From the NCBI GenBank assembly GCA_913041775.1, contig CAJWJW010000106.1, positions 1 through 5,265 on the forward strand: a DNA stretch of 5,265 nt, in the 5' to 3' direction. A program made the position numbers and the translations under genes. The notes beneath the pieces were generated by a model. It searched no databases and was not told the DNA's origin. It saw only the letters and a program-made list of their open reading frames with translations. The stretch is from an uncultured Flavobacteriales bacterium (GTDB lineage Bacteria; Bacteroidota; Bacteroidia; Flavobacteriales; UBA7430). Shown here in pieces: positions 1 through 5,265 of the stretch. Positions within the stretch are counted from its first letter, which is position 1; every line of letters starts with the position of its first letter.

Positions 1-30
1 CGCCGTTACATTAATTTTACCAGTAGCCAT
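1..30 (-). CDS. htpG: Molecular chaperone HtpG (Hsp90), N-terminal fragment cut by the window edge
   Basis: Only the first ten codons are present, read on the reverse strand from an ATG at 30-28; they give MATGKINVTA. I recognise this as the usual start of Bacteroidota HtpG proteins, where a short (T/A)TGKINV-type sequence leads into the ENIFP..KKFLYSDHEIFLREL segment of the Hsp90 ATPase domain; that diagnostic part lies outside the window. HtpG is a cytoplasmic ATP-dependent dimeric chaperone that helps fold and remodel client proteins under stress. The gene runs out of the window, so completeness cannot be judged. It has an unusual upstream region: no TAnnTTTG box, but a sigma-54-like element and an inverted repeat. 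The start codon is overlapped by the 10-bp palindrome ATAAGCTTAT (29-38). The call rests on ten residues, so it is likely but not certain. Confidence 0.75.
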   Translation of the reverse strand, partial: MATGKINVTA

Positions 31-68
31 AAGCTTATATAATTTAGTTTTTTTTCTGATGAGGATAA

Positions 69-84
69 GTCAATTGTTATGCCA
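69..84 (-). promoter_or_regulatory. Candidate sigma-54-like (-24/-12) promoter of htpG
   Basis: On the reverse strand this reads TGGCATAACAATTGAC. It has the -24 GG (bases 83-82), exactly ten bases, then GA (71-70) where the sigma-54 consensus has GC, inside a TTGA in place of TTGC. Transcription would start near base 58, leaving a leader of about 28 nt before the ATG at 30. I found no CAAAnnTA (the reverse of TAnnTTTG) anywhere between the start codon and 276, which argues that the vegetative sigma factor is not the main reader. The GA at -12 departs from the classical consensus, so this is a plausible but unproven assignment. Confidence 0.4.
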
Positions 85-95
85 TAGCATTTCGT

Positions 96-110
96 CTGTC
101 AGATTGGCAG
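96..110. promoter_or_regulatory. Inverted repeat CTGTCA-N3-TGGCAG upstream of htpG, possible activator site
   Basis: The plus strand reads CTGTCAGATTGGCAG. The arms CTGTCA and TGGCAG are inverted repeats with five of six positions matching, separated by three bases, as expected for a dimeric DNA-binding protein. It sits 11 bp upstream of the -24 element of the sigma-54-like promoter, on the htpG side of the intergenic gap. An enhancer-binding protein or a stress regulator could bind here; a repressor is also possible. The position is closer to the promoter than typical sigma-54 enhancer sites. Confidence 0.4.
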
Positions 111-236
111 AAAAAAGAAGGATTTAAGGTGTTTATCAAGGTCAAGATTTAAAAAAAGAGAAAAAAGTCAGTAGCTTTTCGAGTTGCACCGAAGACGAAT
201 ACAATAATTAAAGATCTAGTCGGTAAAGGATCATTT

Positions 237-284
237 GCCCTAAAACTATTTTGACCAGTTTTAAATTCTTAACGCCCTAAAACT
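237..284. repeat. Pair of 11-bp direct repeats GCCCTAAAACT at the receptor gene's 3' end
   Basis: GCCCTAAAACT occurs at 237-247 and again at 274-284. The right copy contains the receptor stop codon (reverse-strand TAG at 279-277) and the final Lys-Phe codons; the left copy lies in the noncoding tail. Flanking bases are partly alike too: on the reverse strand both copies are preceded by TCAA a few bases upstream. This may be a short duplication of the gene end or a chance repeat. Confidence 0.5.
241..263 (-). terminator. Weak hairpin just after the receptor gene, possible terminator or mRNA-end structure
   Basis: The reverse strand reads TAAAACT, nine bases, then AGTTTTA: a perfect 7-bp stem beginning 13 bp after the end of the receptor gene. 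The stem has only one G-C pair and is followed by GGGC, not by a run of T, so it is a poor intrinsic terminator. It could instead be a 3'-end stabilising structure or chance in AT-rich DNA. Confidence 0.2.
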
Positions 285-2685
285 TCGCTTGAATTTTAAG
301 ATTCAATAAACGAGAGGTTAAATAATTTGGAACGGCGTATTGGTTTTGTACTACATCGGTTATCCATAAATAGGAAATAGTATTTCGAATACCCAAGAGA
401 TTAAACACCTCAGCACTTACTAATAGAGAGTTGAAATGTTTTAAATACTTAGATTGTGAACCTGAAGAGCCCTCTTTAACTATTTTAGAAAAGCCAATAT
501 CTACCCTTTTATAAGAAGGGATTCGAATAATTTGTTCATGCCTTTCCGAATTTAAAGCACCGGTAGGCAAACCACTACTATAATGAAGTTTTAAATTCAT
601 TTTATAAGAAGGACGGTTGGGTAAGTAGTCTTGGAAAAACATTGAAAAGCTACATCGCTGATCTGTAGGGCGTGGAATATAGCCATGTCCATCGTTGGCG
701 ATATCTTCTCTAGAAGACATTAAAGATAAACTAGCCCATGACTCTACACCTGGAACAAACTCTCCATTTACACGCAAATCTATCCCAGCAGTATAGCCCG
801 CTGCAGTTAAGTCGGGTAAATATCGAATTCTTAAATTATCAATCTCGTAAGGAATAATATCCTTTAGCTTTTTATAATACAGCTCACCAACAAATTTAAA
901 AGGTCTATTCCACGAGGTGAAATTATAATCGGTAGATAGCACAAAATGTATAGACTTCTGTGCTTTCAAATCAGTGTAAAGCAGTCCTTTTTTATCGCGT
1001 AATTCTCTATAAAAAGGTGATTGATTATAAGAACCTATAGAAGCCCTAAAGAGCACATCCCTATTCCAATTAGGTAGATAACTTAAGGAAGCTCTAGGAG
1101 AGACAAAAAACTCGTTATTTAAAGTCCAGTATTGCGACCTCAAACCTAGCGAATACGTAAATCTCGTGCTATCGGGAGTAAAGAAACCGCTTTGCTGTAC
1201 AAAGCCGCTATATCTACTGGAGCTCAATTCATTTTCAGCTTGAACAAACTCAAACAATTCGAGCAGGGTATCTAGGCCTTGTGGAGTAGAAAAACCAGAA
1301 GAATCGACTAATTGCCATTCTCGTAATCTGTCGTCTATTAGTTCGTGTTGGTATTTTGCTCCCCATTCTAAATTAGCATTCGACTTAAAAAACTTACCAC
1401 GATATTCTGCATTATATACCTGAGCAAAAAGTTCATTCCTGGCATGACGCAAATAACCACCCACACCTCTATTCGCTACAACTTCTCCAAAATTATCAGA
1501 ACCTAAACTATTATCTAAAGAACCCAACCAATATTGTGCTTCCACATCGTAAAATTCCTCCTCGCTGGTTTGGAATACCGAAGCAGACAAACTCATATGT
1601 AAACTATCGTGAATTTGGTAATCGAATCTTGTAGCACCCATTCCGCTTTCATAAGCATCCTTTTCCTGTCCTTCGAAATAAATATTTAATCGCAAAGGTT
1701 TATCAATAGTACCGAAATCACTTTGCCTTGTTTCTGGATTAGACTGGTAAGTATTGGATGAATAATGTCCTAGTAAACTCACCTTCATAGAAGAATTGAA
1801 ATGGTAAATATTTAGAGATTGGAAATCCCTAAAACTAGGTCTATAGTTAGATTTTGTATCTAAACTATTCAATAAAAATTGATTTGTTTTTTGTCGATAA
1901 CTGGTAATATGCGACCAACGTTTAGATTTATTTATTCCCTCAAGGGTAGCACTAACTCCTAAAAAGCTCACAGACAAATGACCTTTCCACTCCCGTGGAT
2001 CTTTGTATTGAATATCTAAAACAGAAGATAATTTATCTCCATATTTAGCATCGAAACCTCCCGAAGAAAAAGTAATATTTTCTACCATATCGGAATTTAC
2101 AAAGCTCAAACCTTCTTGCTCACCACTACGCACCAAAAAAGGGCGGTATATCTGGAAGCCATTTACATATACCAAGTTTTCGTCAAAATTCCCACCACGT
2201 ACAGAATACTGAGAACTCATTTCGTTTTTAGTACTTACTCCAGCAAGTGTAGAAATCAAACCTTCCACCCCACCCGTTGGACCCGTAATTATATTTAAAT
2301 TCCTTTTATCTAAAGTTGTTACATTCTGATTTCTCATACCTTCATCCACCAGTTCCACTTCTGAAATTTGGTTTATATCGGAACTTAAAACAAGGTCGAA
2401 ACTTTTTTGCTCACCATCGGACAATTCGAAACTATGGATTTGATTTACATAAGATAAGTGTGAAAAAACAAGACTCACCTTTTTTCCACTGGGTACATTT
2501 ATAGAATAAAAACCTTTAGGATCTGTTATTGCTCCAAATTTTTTATACTCTACGCTAAGCCCTTCTACTAATTGATTATTCTGATCCTTTACAAGCCCAA
2601 ATATACGTGTAGTTTGTGCTGCTAAAGCTTGAATAAACAATAGAAAAAATACTAGAGAAACAATTCTTAAACGTGATTTATACAT
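277..2685 (-). CDS. TonB-dependent outer-membrane receptor with N-terminal carboxypeptidase-regulatory-like domain
   Basis: The 802-residue product is an outer-membrane active transporter of unknown substrate, powered by TonB-ExbB-ExbD. In order it shows a signal peptide (residues 1 to about 23, hydrophobic LVFFLLF core, cleavage near ALAA-Q), a CarboxypepD_reg-like beta-sandwich (about 26-105, with the TDPKGFYSINVP signature), a plug domain (about 125-228, with YSVRGGNFDENLVYVNGF at 160-177 and SGGFDAKYGDKLSSVLDI at 208-225), and a long beta-barrel to the C-terminus. The last residue is Phe, as usual for proteins inserted by BamA. The length is that of siderophore-type receptors rather than the roughly 1000-residue SusC proteins, and no SusD gene adjoins. 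The plug sequence resembles a conserved Bacteroidota receptor type that I recognise but cannot tie to a ligand. The start is 23 bp after the stop of the M23 gene, with no promoter visible between, so the two are probably co-transcribed. The reading frame is intact. Confidence 0.9.
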   Translation of the reverse strand: MYKSRLRIVSLVFFLLFIQALAAQTTRIFGLVKDQNNQLVEGLSVEYKKFGAITDPKGFYSINVPSGKKVSLVFSHLSYVNQIHSFELSDGEQKSFDLVLSSDINQISEVELVDEGMRNQNVTTLDKRNLNIITGPTGGVEGLISTLAGVSTKNEMSSQYSVRGGNFDENLVYVNGFQIYRPFLVRSGEQEGLSFVNSDMVENITFSSGGFDAKYGDKLSSVLDIQYKDPREWKGHLSVSFLGVSATLEGINKSKRWSHITSYRQKTNQFLLNSLDTKSNYRPSFRDFQSLNIYHFNSSMKVSLLGHYSSNTYQSNPETRQSDFGTIDKPLRLNIYFEGQEKDAYESGMGATRFDYQIHDSLHMSLSASVFQTSEEEFYDVEAQYWLGSLDNSLGSDNFGEVVANRGVGGYLRHARNELFAQVYNAEYRGKFFKSNANLEWGAKYQHELIDDRLREWQLVDSSGFSTPQGLDTLLELFEFVQAENELSSSRYSGFVQQSGFFTPDSTRFTYSLGLRSQYWTLNNEFFVSPRASLSYLPNWNRDVLFRASIGSYNQSPFYRELRDKKGLLYTDLKAQKSIHFVLSTDYNFTSWNRPFKFVGELYYKKLKDIIPYEIDNLRIRYLPDLTAAGYTAGIDLRVNGEFVPGVESWASLSLMSSREDIANDGHGYIPRPTDQRCSFSMFFQDYLPNRPSYKMNLKLHYSSGLPTGALNSERHEQIIRIPSYKRVDIGFSKIVKEGSSGSQSKYLKHFNSLLVSAEVFNLLGIRNTISYLWITDVVQNQYAVPNYLTSRLLNLKIQAKF

Positions 2686-2708
2686 AAGCTACGAAGATAA
2701 AAATATTT

Positions 2709-4418
2709 TTAGCGGAGGAATTCTAAAATCAATCGTTTTTCATTCTTAACAGAATCTTCTACTACGACCTCAATTAAATGCTTACCCTTCGGTATTTTAC
2801 CATCAAAAAAATGAGTTAAAAGTTTATTTTTAGGATCATACTCTAATAGAACCCAGACTCCATCCACAAAGGCATTATAAGTACTCACTCCACTAATATC
2901 ATCTACCACTGTAAAGCTCATGTTTTTTACTTCCGACATGTCGTAGCTAAAAGATTTTATTTTAAGACTAGGCGCAACTGTATCAATTATTGCACTGAAA
3001 TTACCAAAGCTTCGCGACTTTGCAATCAAAGTATCTCCTTGCCAAGAACTAGACAAGCAAGATACATTCCCTTGTGCATCTACTGAACAAAGTTGTGTTT
3101 TAGGTTTCCATTCATCAGGAAGTCCTTCTAAATTTAAGGCTATAGAAAAAGCAGAATGAACAGGAGTTTCATTACTATGTACACAATGAATATCTGCTAC
3201 AAAATCTTTACTTGATTCAAAATTATTATACCTAAAATCTAAATCTGTGTACAAGCTATTTTGCTTAAAAAATAAACTCAAATTATTACGCTCAAACTTA
3301 TTTTCCTCATGGAAACGAAAAAGTCTTGCATACTCTTTTTCTGTAACTGTACTTTTTGAAGAATCGCTCGAAAAACTAAAACTCAACGATGAAGTATTCC
3401 CTTTTGTATCTTTTATCAAATAATAAGCTTCATGTACTTTAGAATTCTTAAAGTCGAGGCAACCATCATTTTCTAAAAACTCATAAACACTAAGGTTGTT
3501 ATTTGGATCCTTAAATGATTTTTGAGGTCGTAACGAATACTTTTTCTTTGCGTGGTAATCCATAAATGAATTTATGTAACGCGTTTCGGAAAAAGAAAAA
3601 CGCTCCATTTTATGCTTGTAAACTAAGTTTGAATCAACAAAAAACTCAATACTGAAAATTCCATTTTTATTGGGCGCATTATCAAGCCTATCGAATACAT
3701 CGATACCAAAACCGACGGGTCCATTTACCACAATATTCATGGAATCTATACGGTATTTACGTGCCGATACTTTTCGAATTGGCAAACGTAAAGTATCACT
3801 AACTCCATTAATAGTTGCTAGCTGACTCAAAGGATAAATATGTAAATTTTTTAAGGTGGGTGGTGTGGTATCTTTTACCTTAAAACCAAACAATAAAGGA
3901 TTAATCGTTTCTTGGGTTCTTGCATCTCGGATTTCAAAATGTAAATGTGGGGCAGTTGAGCCACCCGAATTTCCTGTCCAAGCAATCGTGTCTCCTTTAT
4001 AGAATTTAAACTGCTCTAAGTCTGGGAATAAATCTACCGAGAATTGTTGCTTATTGTACTGTTCTCTCAACAAATAGGAAGCTAAATTTTCCTGAAACCC
4101 CTGCAAGTGAGCGTATACAGAAACATACCCATTGTAATGGGTAAGGTATAAAGCCTTACCATAACCACCAGGACGCGTTTTAATTCTCGACACATATCCA
4201 CTGTCAATAGCGAGCACAGGAAAACCTTCCATCCCTTTTGTTTTAATATCTATTCCAGCATGGAAATGATTGGAACGTAGTTCTCCAAAAGTCCCTGCCA
4301 AAACCAATGGAATATCTAATGGTGCTCTAAAATTAGTTTTAGAATAAGGGTTTTGGGCATTCACGGAAAATGCACACAAAACAAAAACGACTATAAGATG
4401 CTTAGCAAGACAATTCAT
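2709..4418 (-). CDS. Secreted M23 (LytM-type) metallopeptidase with long C-terminal beta-rich region
   Basis: This 569-residue protein probably cleaves peptide cross-bridges in peptidoglycan from the periplasm. A Sec signal peptide covers residues 1-21, with cleavage after VNA before QNPY; Cys15 is preceded by Leu, so a lipoprotein is unlikely. The LytM domain spans about 40-175. The HxxxD zinc motif is His53-Ala-Gly-Ile-Asp57, a further His is in VYAHL (His104), and the HxH motif is His158-Leu-His160 in APHLHFEIRD. All expected metal and catalytic residues are present, unlike degenerate EnvC/NlpD-type activators. Between His104 and the KGD turn (141-143) there is an extra loop of about 20 residues (YLLREQYNKQQFSVDLFPDL region), as in other Bacteroidota members. 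Residues about 180-569 lack a recognised enzyme; two segments begin with D-T-x-x-P (183-187) or DTVAPSL (479-485) and look Ig-like. It is first in a probable operon with the TonB receptor and diverges from the zapA operon. The exact cell-wall substrate is not visible. Confidence 0.9.
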   Translation of the reverse strand: MNCLAKHLIVVFVLCAFSVNAQNPYSKTNFRAPLDIPLVLAGTFGELRSNHFHAGIDIKTKGMEGFPVLAIDSGYVSRIKTRPGGYGKALYLTHYNGYVSVYAHLQGFQENLASYLLREQYNKQQFSVDLFPDLEQFKFYKGDTIAWTGNSGGSTAPHLHFEIRDARTQETINPLLFGFKVKDTTPPTLKNLHIYPLSQLATINGVSDTLRLPIRKVSARKYRIDSMNIVVNGPVGFGIDVFDRLDNAPNKNGIFSIEFFVDSNLVYKHKMERFSFSETRYINSFMDYHAKKKYSLRPQKSFKDPNNNLSVYEFLENDGCLDFKNSKVHEAYYLIKDTKGNTSSLSFSFSSDSSKSTVTEKEYARLFRFHEENKFERNNLSLFFKQNSLYTDLDFRYNNFESSKDFVADIHCVHSNETPVHSAFSIALNLEGLPDEWKPKTQLCSVDAQGNVSCLSSSWQGDTLIAKSRSFGNFSAIIDTVAPSLKIKSFSYDMSEVKNMSFTVVDDISGVSTYNAFVDGVWVLLEYDPKNKLLTHFFDGKIPKGKHLIEVVVEDSVKNEKRLILEFLR

Positions 4419-4445
4419 TCAATCTCAAACTTTTATATTTCTATG

Positions 4446-4475
4446 CAAAAGTAAATTATTCGGCGATTTATCAAA
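4446..4475 (-). promoter_or_regulatory. Bacteroidota-type promoter of the M23 peptidase-receptor operon
   Basis: On the reverse strand the -33 box TTTG (4475-4472) is followed by an 18-bp spacer and the -7 box TACTTTTG (4453-4446), an exact match to TAnnTTTG. Transcription would begin near 4440, giving a leader of about 20 nt before the ATG at 4418. Box sequences and spacing fit the vegetative promoters described for Bacteroides and Flavobacterium. No comparable box lies before the receptor gene, so this promoter likely serves both genes. Confidence 0.65.
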
Positions 4476-4483
4476 ACTTTTGA
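4471..4483. promoter_or_regulatory. Perfect palindrome TCAAAA-C-TTTTGA overlapping the -33 box
   Basis: The sequence TCAAAACTTTTGA is a 6+1+6 perfect inverted repeat. One arm contains the -33 TTTG of the peptidase promoter on the reverse strand, and the other arm offers the same TTTG on the forward strand, though no forward -7 box lies at a suitable distance. It could be an operator for a regulator of the divergent genes, or simply a chance palindrome in AT-rich DNA. Confidence 0.3.
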
Positions 4484-4544
4484 CTAAAACGAAGCGAAGG
4501 TTTTTTTAGTGTTTTAAATAATGGCATTTTTAGATGGGATTAAC

Positions 4545-4552
4545 TATATTTG
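4545..4552 (+). promoter_or_regulatory. Candidate -7 box of the coiled-coil/zapA operon
   Basis: TATATTTG exactly fits the Bacteroidota -7 consensus TAnnTTTG. Transcription would begin near 4558, about 18 nt before the ATG at 4576. The matching -33 position (around 4521-4525) reads ATGGC and lacks a proper TTTG, so the promoter may be weak or need an activator. Confidence 0.5.
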
Positions 4553-4575
4553 TATCATTGATGCTGCAATAATTA

Positions 4576-4866
4576 ATGAATCGATTAAGTACAAAACTCA
4601 CAAATTTACGTTCTCAAGTTCAGAAATTGAATTCTTTATTCGATAATCTGAAACTTAAAAATGTAGACTTAGAAAGAGAAAACCAAAATCTCCAAGAGAA
4701 ATTGGCACGCAAGATTGACCGAATTAATGCGATCAAAGAGGAAAGGAACTTAATTATTAATGCCAAATCGCTAACTGAAGTTGGATTAAGTAGTACTGAA
4801 GCGAGGCAAAAAGTTAACGAACTTATACGGGGAATAGATAAATGTATAGCACAGCTAAATCAGTGA
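4576..4866 (+). CDS. Small coiled-coil protein encoded directly before zapA (possible ZapB-like division factor)
   Basis: The 96-residue product has no signal peptide or membrane segment and is dominated by a coiled coil. A regular 4-3 heptad pattern runs through Leu11, Val15, Leu18, Phe22, Leu25, Asn29, Leu32, Asn36, Leu39, Leu43, Lys46, Ile50 and Ile53; Asn at core positions 29 and 36 is typical of parallel dimers. The C-terminal part (about 74-95, EARQKVNELIRGIDKCIAQL) is a second amphipathic helix; I recall similar (I/V)NELxRxIDKCIAxLN endings in proteins next to zapA in other Bacteroidota. The start is fixed by an in-frame TAA at 4570-4572. The gene ends 10 bp before zapA, so co-translation in one operon is very likely. 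Size, coiled coil and linkage suggest a structural partner of ZapA, as ZapB is in E. coli, but there is no sequence-level proof of homology. Confidence 0.8.
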   Translation: MNRLSTKLTNLRSQVQKLNSLFDNLKLKNVDLERENQNLQEKLARKIDRINAIKEERNLIINAKSLTEVGLSSTEARQKVNELIRGIDKCIAQLNQ

Positions 4867-4876
4867 TATAGCTAAA

Positions 4877-5176
4877 ATGGATAAACTTAAAATCAAAGTA
4901 TCGATAGCTGGGAGAGTATATCCCCTAACTATTAACCGAGAGGAAGAAGAAAATATCCGTAAGGCTGCTTCTAAAATTGAAGTTATAGTAAAGCAATTTG
5001 AATCAAATTATGCCGTAAAAGACAAGCAAGACTTGTTAGCTATGTGCGCTTTACAACTCTCTAGTAAGCTAGAAGAAGCTAAAGGTGACACTTTAGTCAA
5101 CGAGCCCGAGCTAGAAAAAAATATAGGAGCATTAGAAGCAGATATCGCCGCATTGCTAAACCGTTCTTTAACATAA
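4877..5176 (+). CDS. zapA: Cell division protein ZapA
   Basis: The 99-residue product matches the ZapA family (usual length about 85-110). ZapA is a cytoplasmic protein that binds FtsZ, cross-links protofilaments and stabilises the Z-ring at midcell. The N-terminal globular part (residues about 4-45) has the family pattern of a beta hairpin, KIKVSIAGRVYPLTI, followed by an acidic helix starting REEEENIRKAASKI. The long C-terminal helix begins near VKDKQDLLAMCALQLSSKLE (47-66), the counterpart of the NTEQLVFIAALNISYEL stretch of the E. coli protein, and should form the tetramer coiled coil. The ATG lies 10 bp after the stop of the coiled-coil gene; no Shine-Dalgarno sequence is visible. In many Bacteroidota the gene is followed by rny (RNase Y), but the partial gene downstream here does not show the membrane-anchor start of RNase Y. 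Confidence 0.92.
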   Translation: MDKLKIKVSIAGRVYPLTINREEEENIRKAASKIEVIVKQFESNYAVKDKQDLLAMCALQLSSKLEEAKGDTLVNEPELEKNIGALEADIAALLNRSLT

Positions 5177-5226
5177 CAAACTAGTATTTAGTTTCCCGTA
5201 TTAATTCAACATTTGTTAAACTCAAC

Positions 5227-5265
5227 ATGAAAATTATTGAATTTGATTCGTCACTTAAAAAACAA
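5227..5265 (+). CDS. Unidentified gene, first 13 codons only, cut by the window edge
   Basis: An ATG at 5227 opens a frame (MKIIEFDSSLKKQ) that stays open to the window end. It is the first ATG after an in-frame TAG at 5182-5184, and it lies 50 bp after zapA on the same strand, so read-through from the zapA operon is plausible. An imperfect -7 box, AACATTTG at 5208-5215, sits too close to the ATG to give a normal leader. Thirteen residues do not allow a product to be named. The start is polar and charged, unlike the hydrophobic N-terminal anchor of RNase Y, the gene often found here; a different start for that gene or an unrelated gene remains possible. It could also be a chance open frame. 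Confidence 0.4.
   Translation, partial: MKIIEFDSSLKKQ

Larger units (their letters stand above)
31..276. other. Intergenic region between the htpG start and the 3' end of the receptor gene
   Basis: This 246-bp stretch has no convincing coding potential on either strand. The left half (31-110) carries the reverse-strand control signals of htpG. The right half receives transcripts of the receptor gene. It contains a weak AT-rich hairpin (241-263), a second weak hairpin (178-193), and a pyrimidine-rich tract on the reverse strand (T-runs at 151-166, interrupted by CTC) downstream of both. Together these could end the receptor transcript, but no single element is a clean GC-rich stem followed directly by a T-run. 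Confidence 0.6.

Noticed and set aside
151..193. Possible intrinsic terminator of the receptor operon: hairpin 178-193 followed by a T-rich tract on the reverse strand (166-151)
   Set aside because: The stem is only TTCG/CGAA plus two pairs with a bulge, about 11 bases separate it from the T-run, and the T-run is interrupted by CTC; too weak to annotate as a terminator.
2116..2504. Two short forward open frames (2116-2298 and 2316-2504) inside the receptor gene
   Set aside because: Both lie antisense within the plug-encoding part of a clearly real gene, have no recognisable family, no -7 box or conserved motif, and look like shadows of the opposite strand.
2709..4418. M23 protein as a lipoprotein because of Cys15 in the signal peptide
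   Set aside because: The residues before the Cys are V-F-V-L, which lacks the small residue required at -1 of a lipobox; a normal signal peptidase I site follows at VNA-Q.
4483..4510. Inverted repeat ACTAAAA/TTTTAGT next to a run of seven T as a terminator
   Set aside because: It lies between two divergent gene starts, so no transcript should end there; the stem is AT-only apart from one pair. It is mentioned as possible regulatory structure instead.
4561..4575. ATG at 4561 as an earlier start for the coiled-coil protein
   Set aside because: This frame reads ATG CTG CAA TAA and stops after three codons, so translation must begin at 4576.
5177..5226. 6S RNA gene after zapA, as found in E. 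coli
   Set aside because: The gap to the next possible start codon is only 50 bp, far too short for a 6S RNA of about 180 nt, and no long bulged hairpin is visible.

Overview
The window looks like a piece of a Bacteroidota chromosome, probably from the Flavobacteriia or a close relative. The DNA is AT-rich. The gene starts have no visible Shine-Dalgarno sequences. Two promoters fit the phylum's TAnnTTTG type -7 box. The protein families are typical: a TonB-dependent receptor with an N-terminal carboxypeptidase-regulatory-like domain, a Bacteroidota-style M23 peptidase, and a coiled-coil gene ahead of zapA. This assignment rests on recognition of families and signals, not on a database search.

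Left edge (1-276). The first 30 bases are the reverse-strand start of a gene whose first ten residues (MATGKINVTA) match the N-terminus of Bacteroidota HtpG (Hsp90). Its upstream region has no vegetative -7 box. It has instead a sigma-54-like element (GG-N10-GA) at 69-84, and an inverted repeat at 96-110 placed 11 bp further upstream. The rest of the gap holds weak hairpins and an 11-bp direct repeat, one copy of which overlaps the stop codon of the receptor gene.

Reverse-strand block (277-4418). A secreted LytM/M23 metallopeptidase with all metal and catalytic residues present is followed after 23 bp by an 802-residue TonB-dependent outer-membrane receptor. They look like a two-gene operon read from a good Bacteroidota promoter at 4446-4475. 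No SusD-like gene accompanies the receptor.

Forward-strand block (4576-5265). Divergent from the peptidase is a 96-residue coiled-coil protein, then zapA after 10 bp, then the first 13 codons of an unidentified gene cut by the window edge. The coiled-coil protein plus ZapA is reminiscent of the ZapB/ZapA pair that stabilises the FtsZ ring in proteobacteria, but a functional equivalence is only inferred. Together the centre of the window is a small envelope and division neighbourhood: a peptidoglycan hydrolase or hydrolase regulator and an outer-membrane receptor on one side, Z-ring factors on the other, sharing a 157-bp intergenic control region. I see no mobile element, CRISPR array, tRNA or rRNA.
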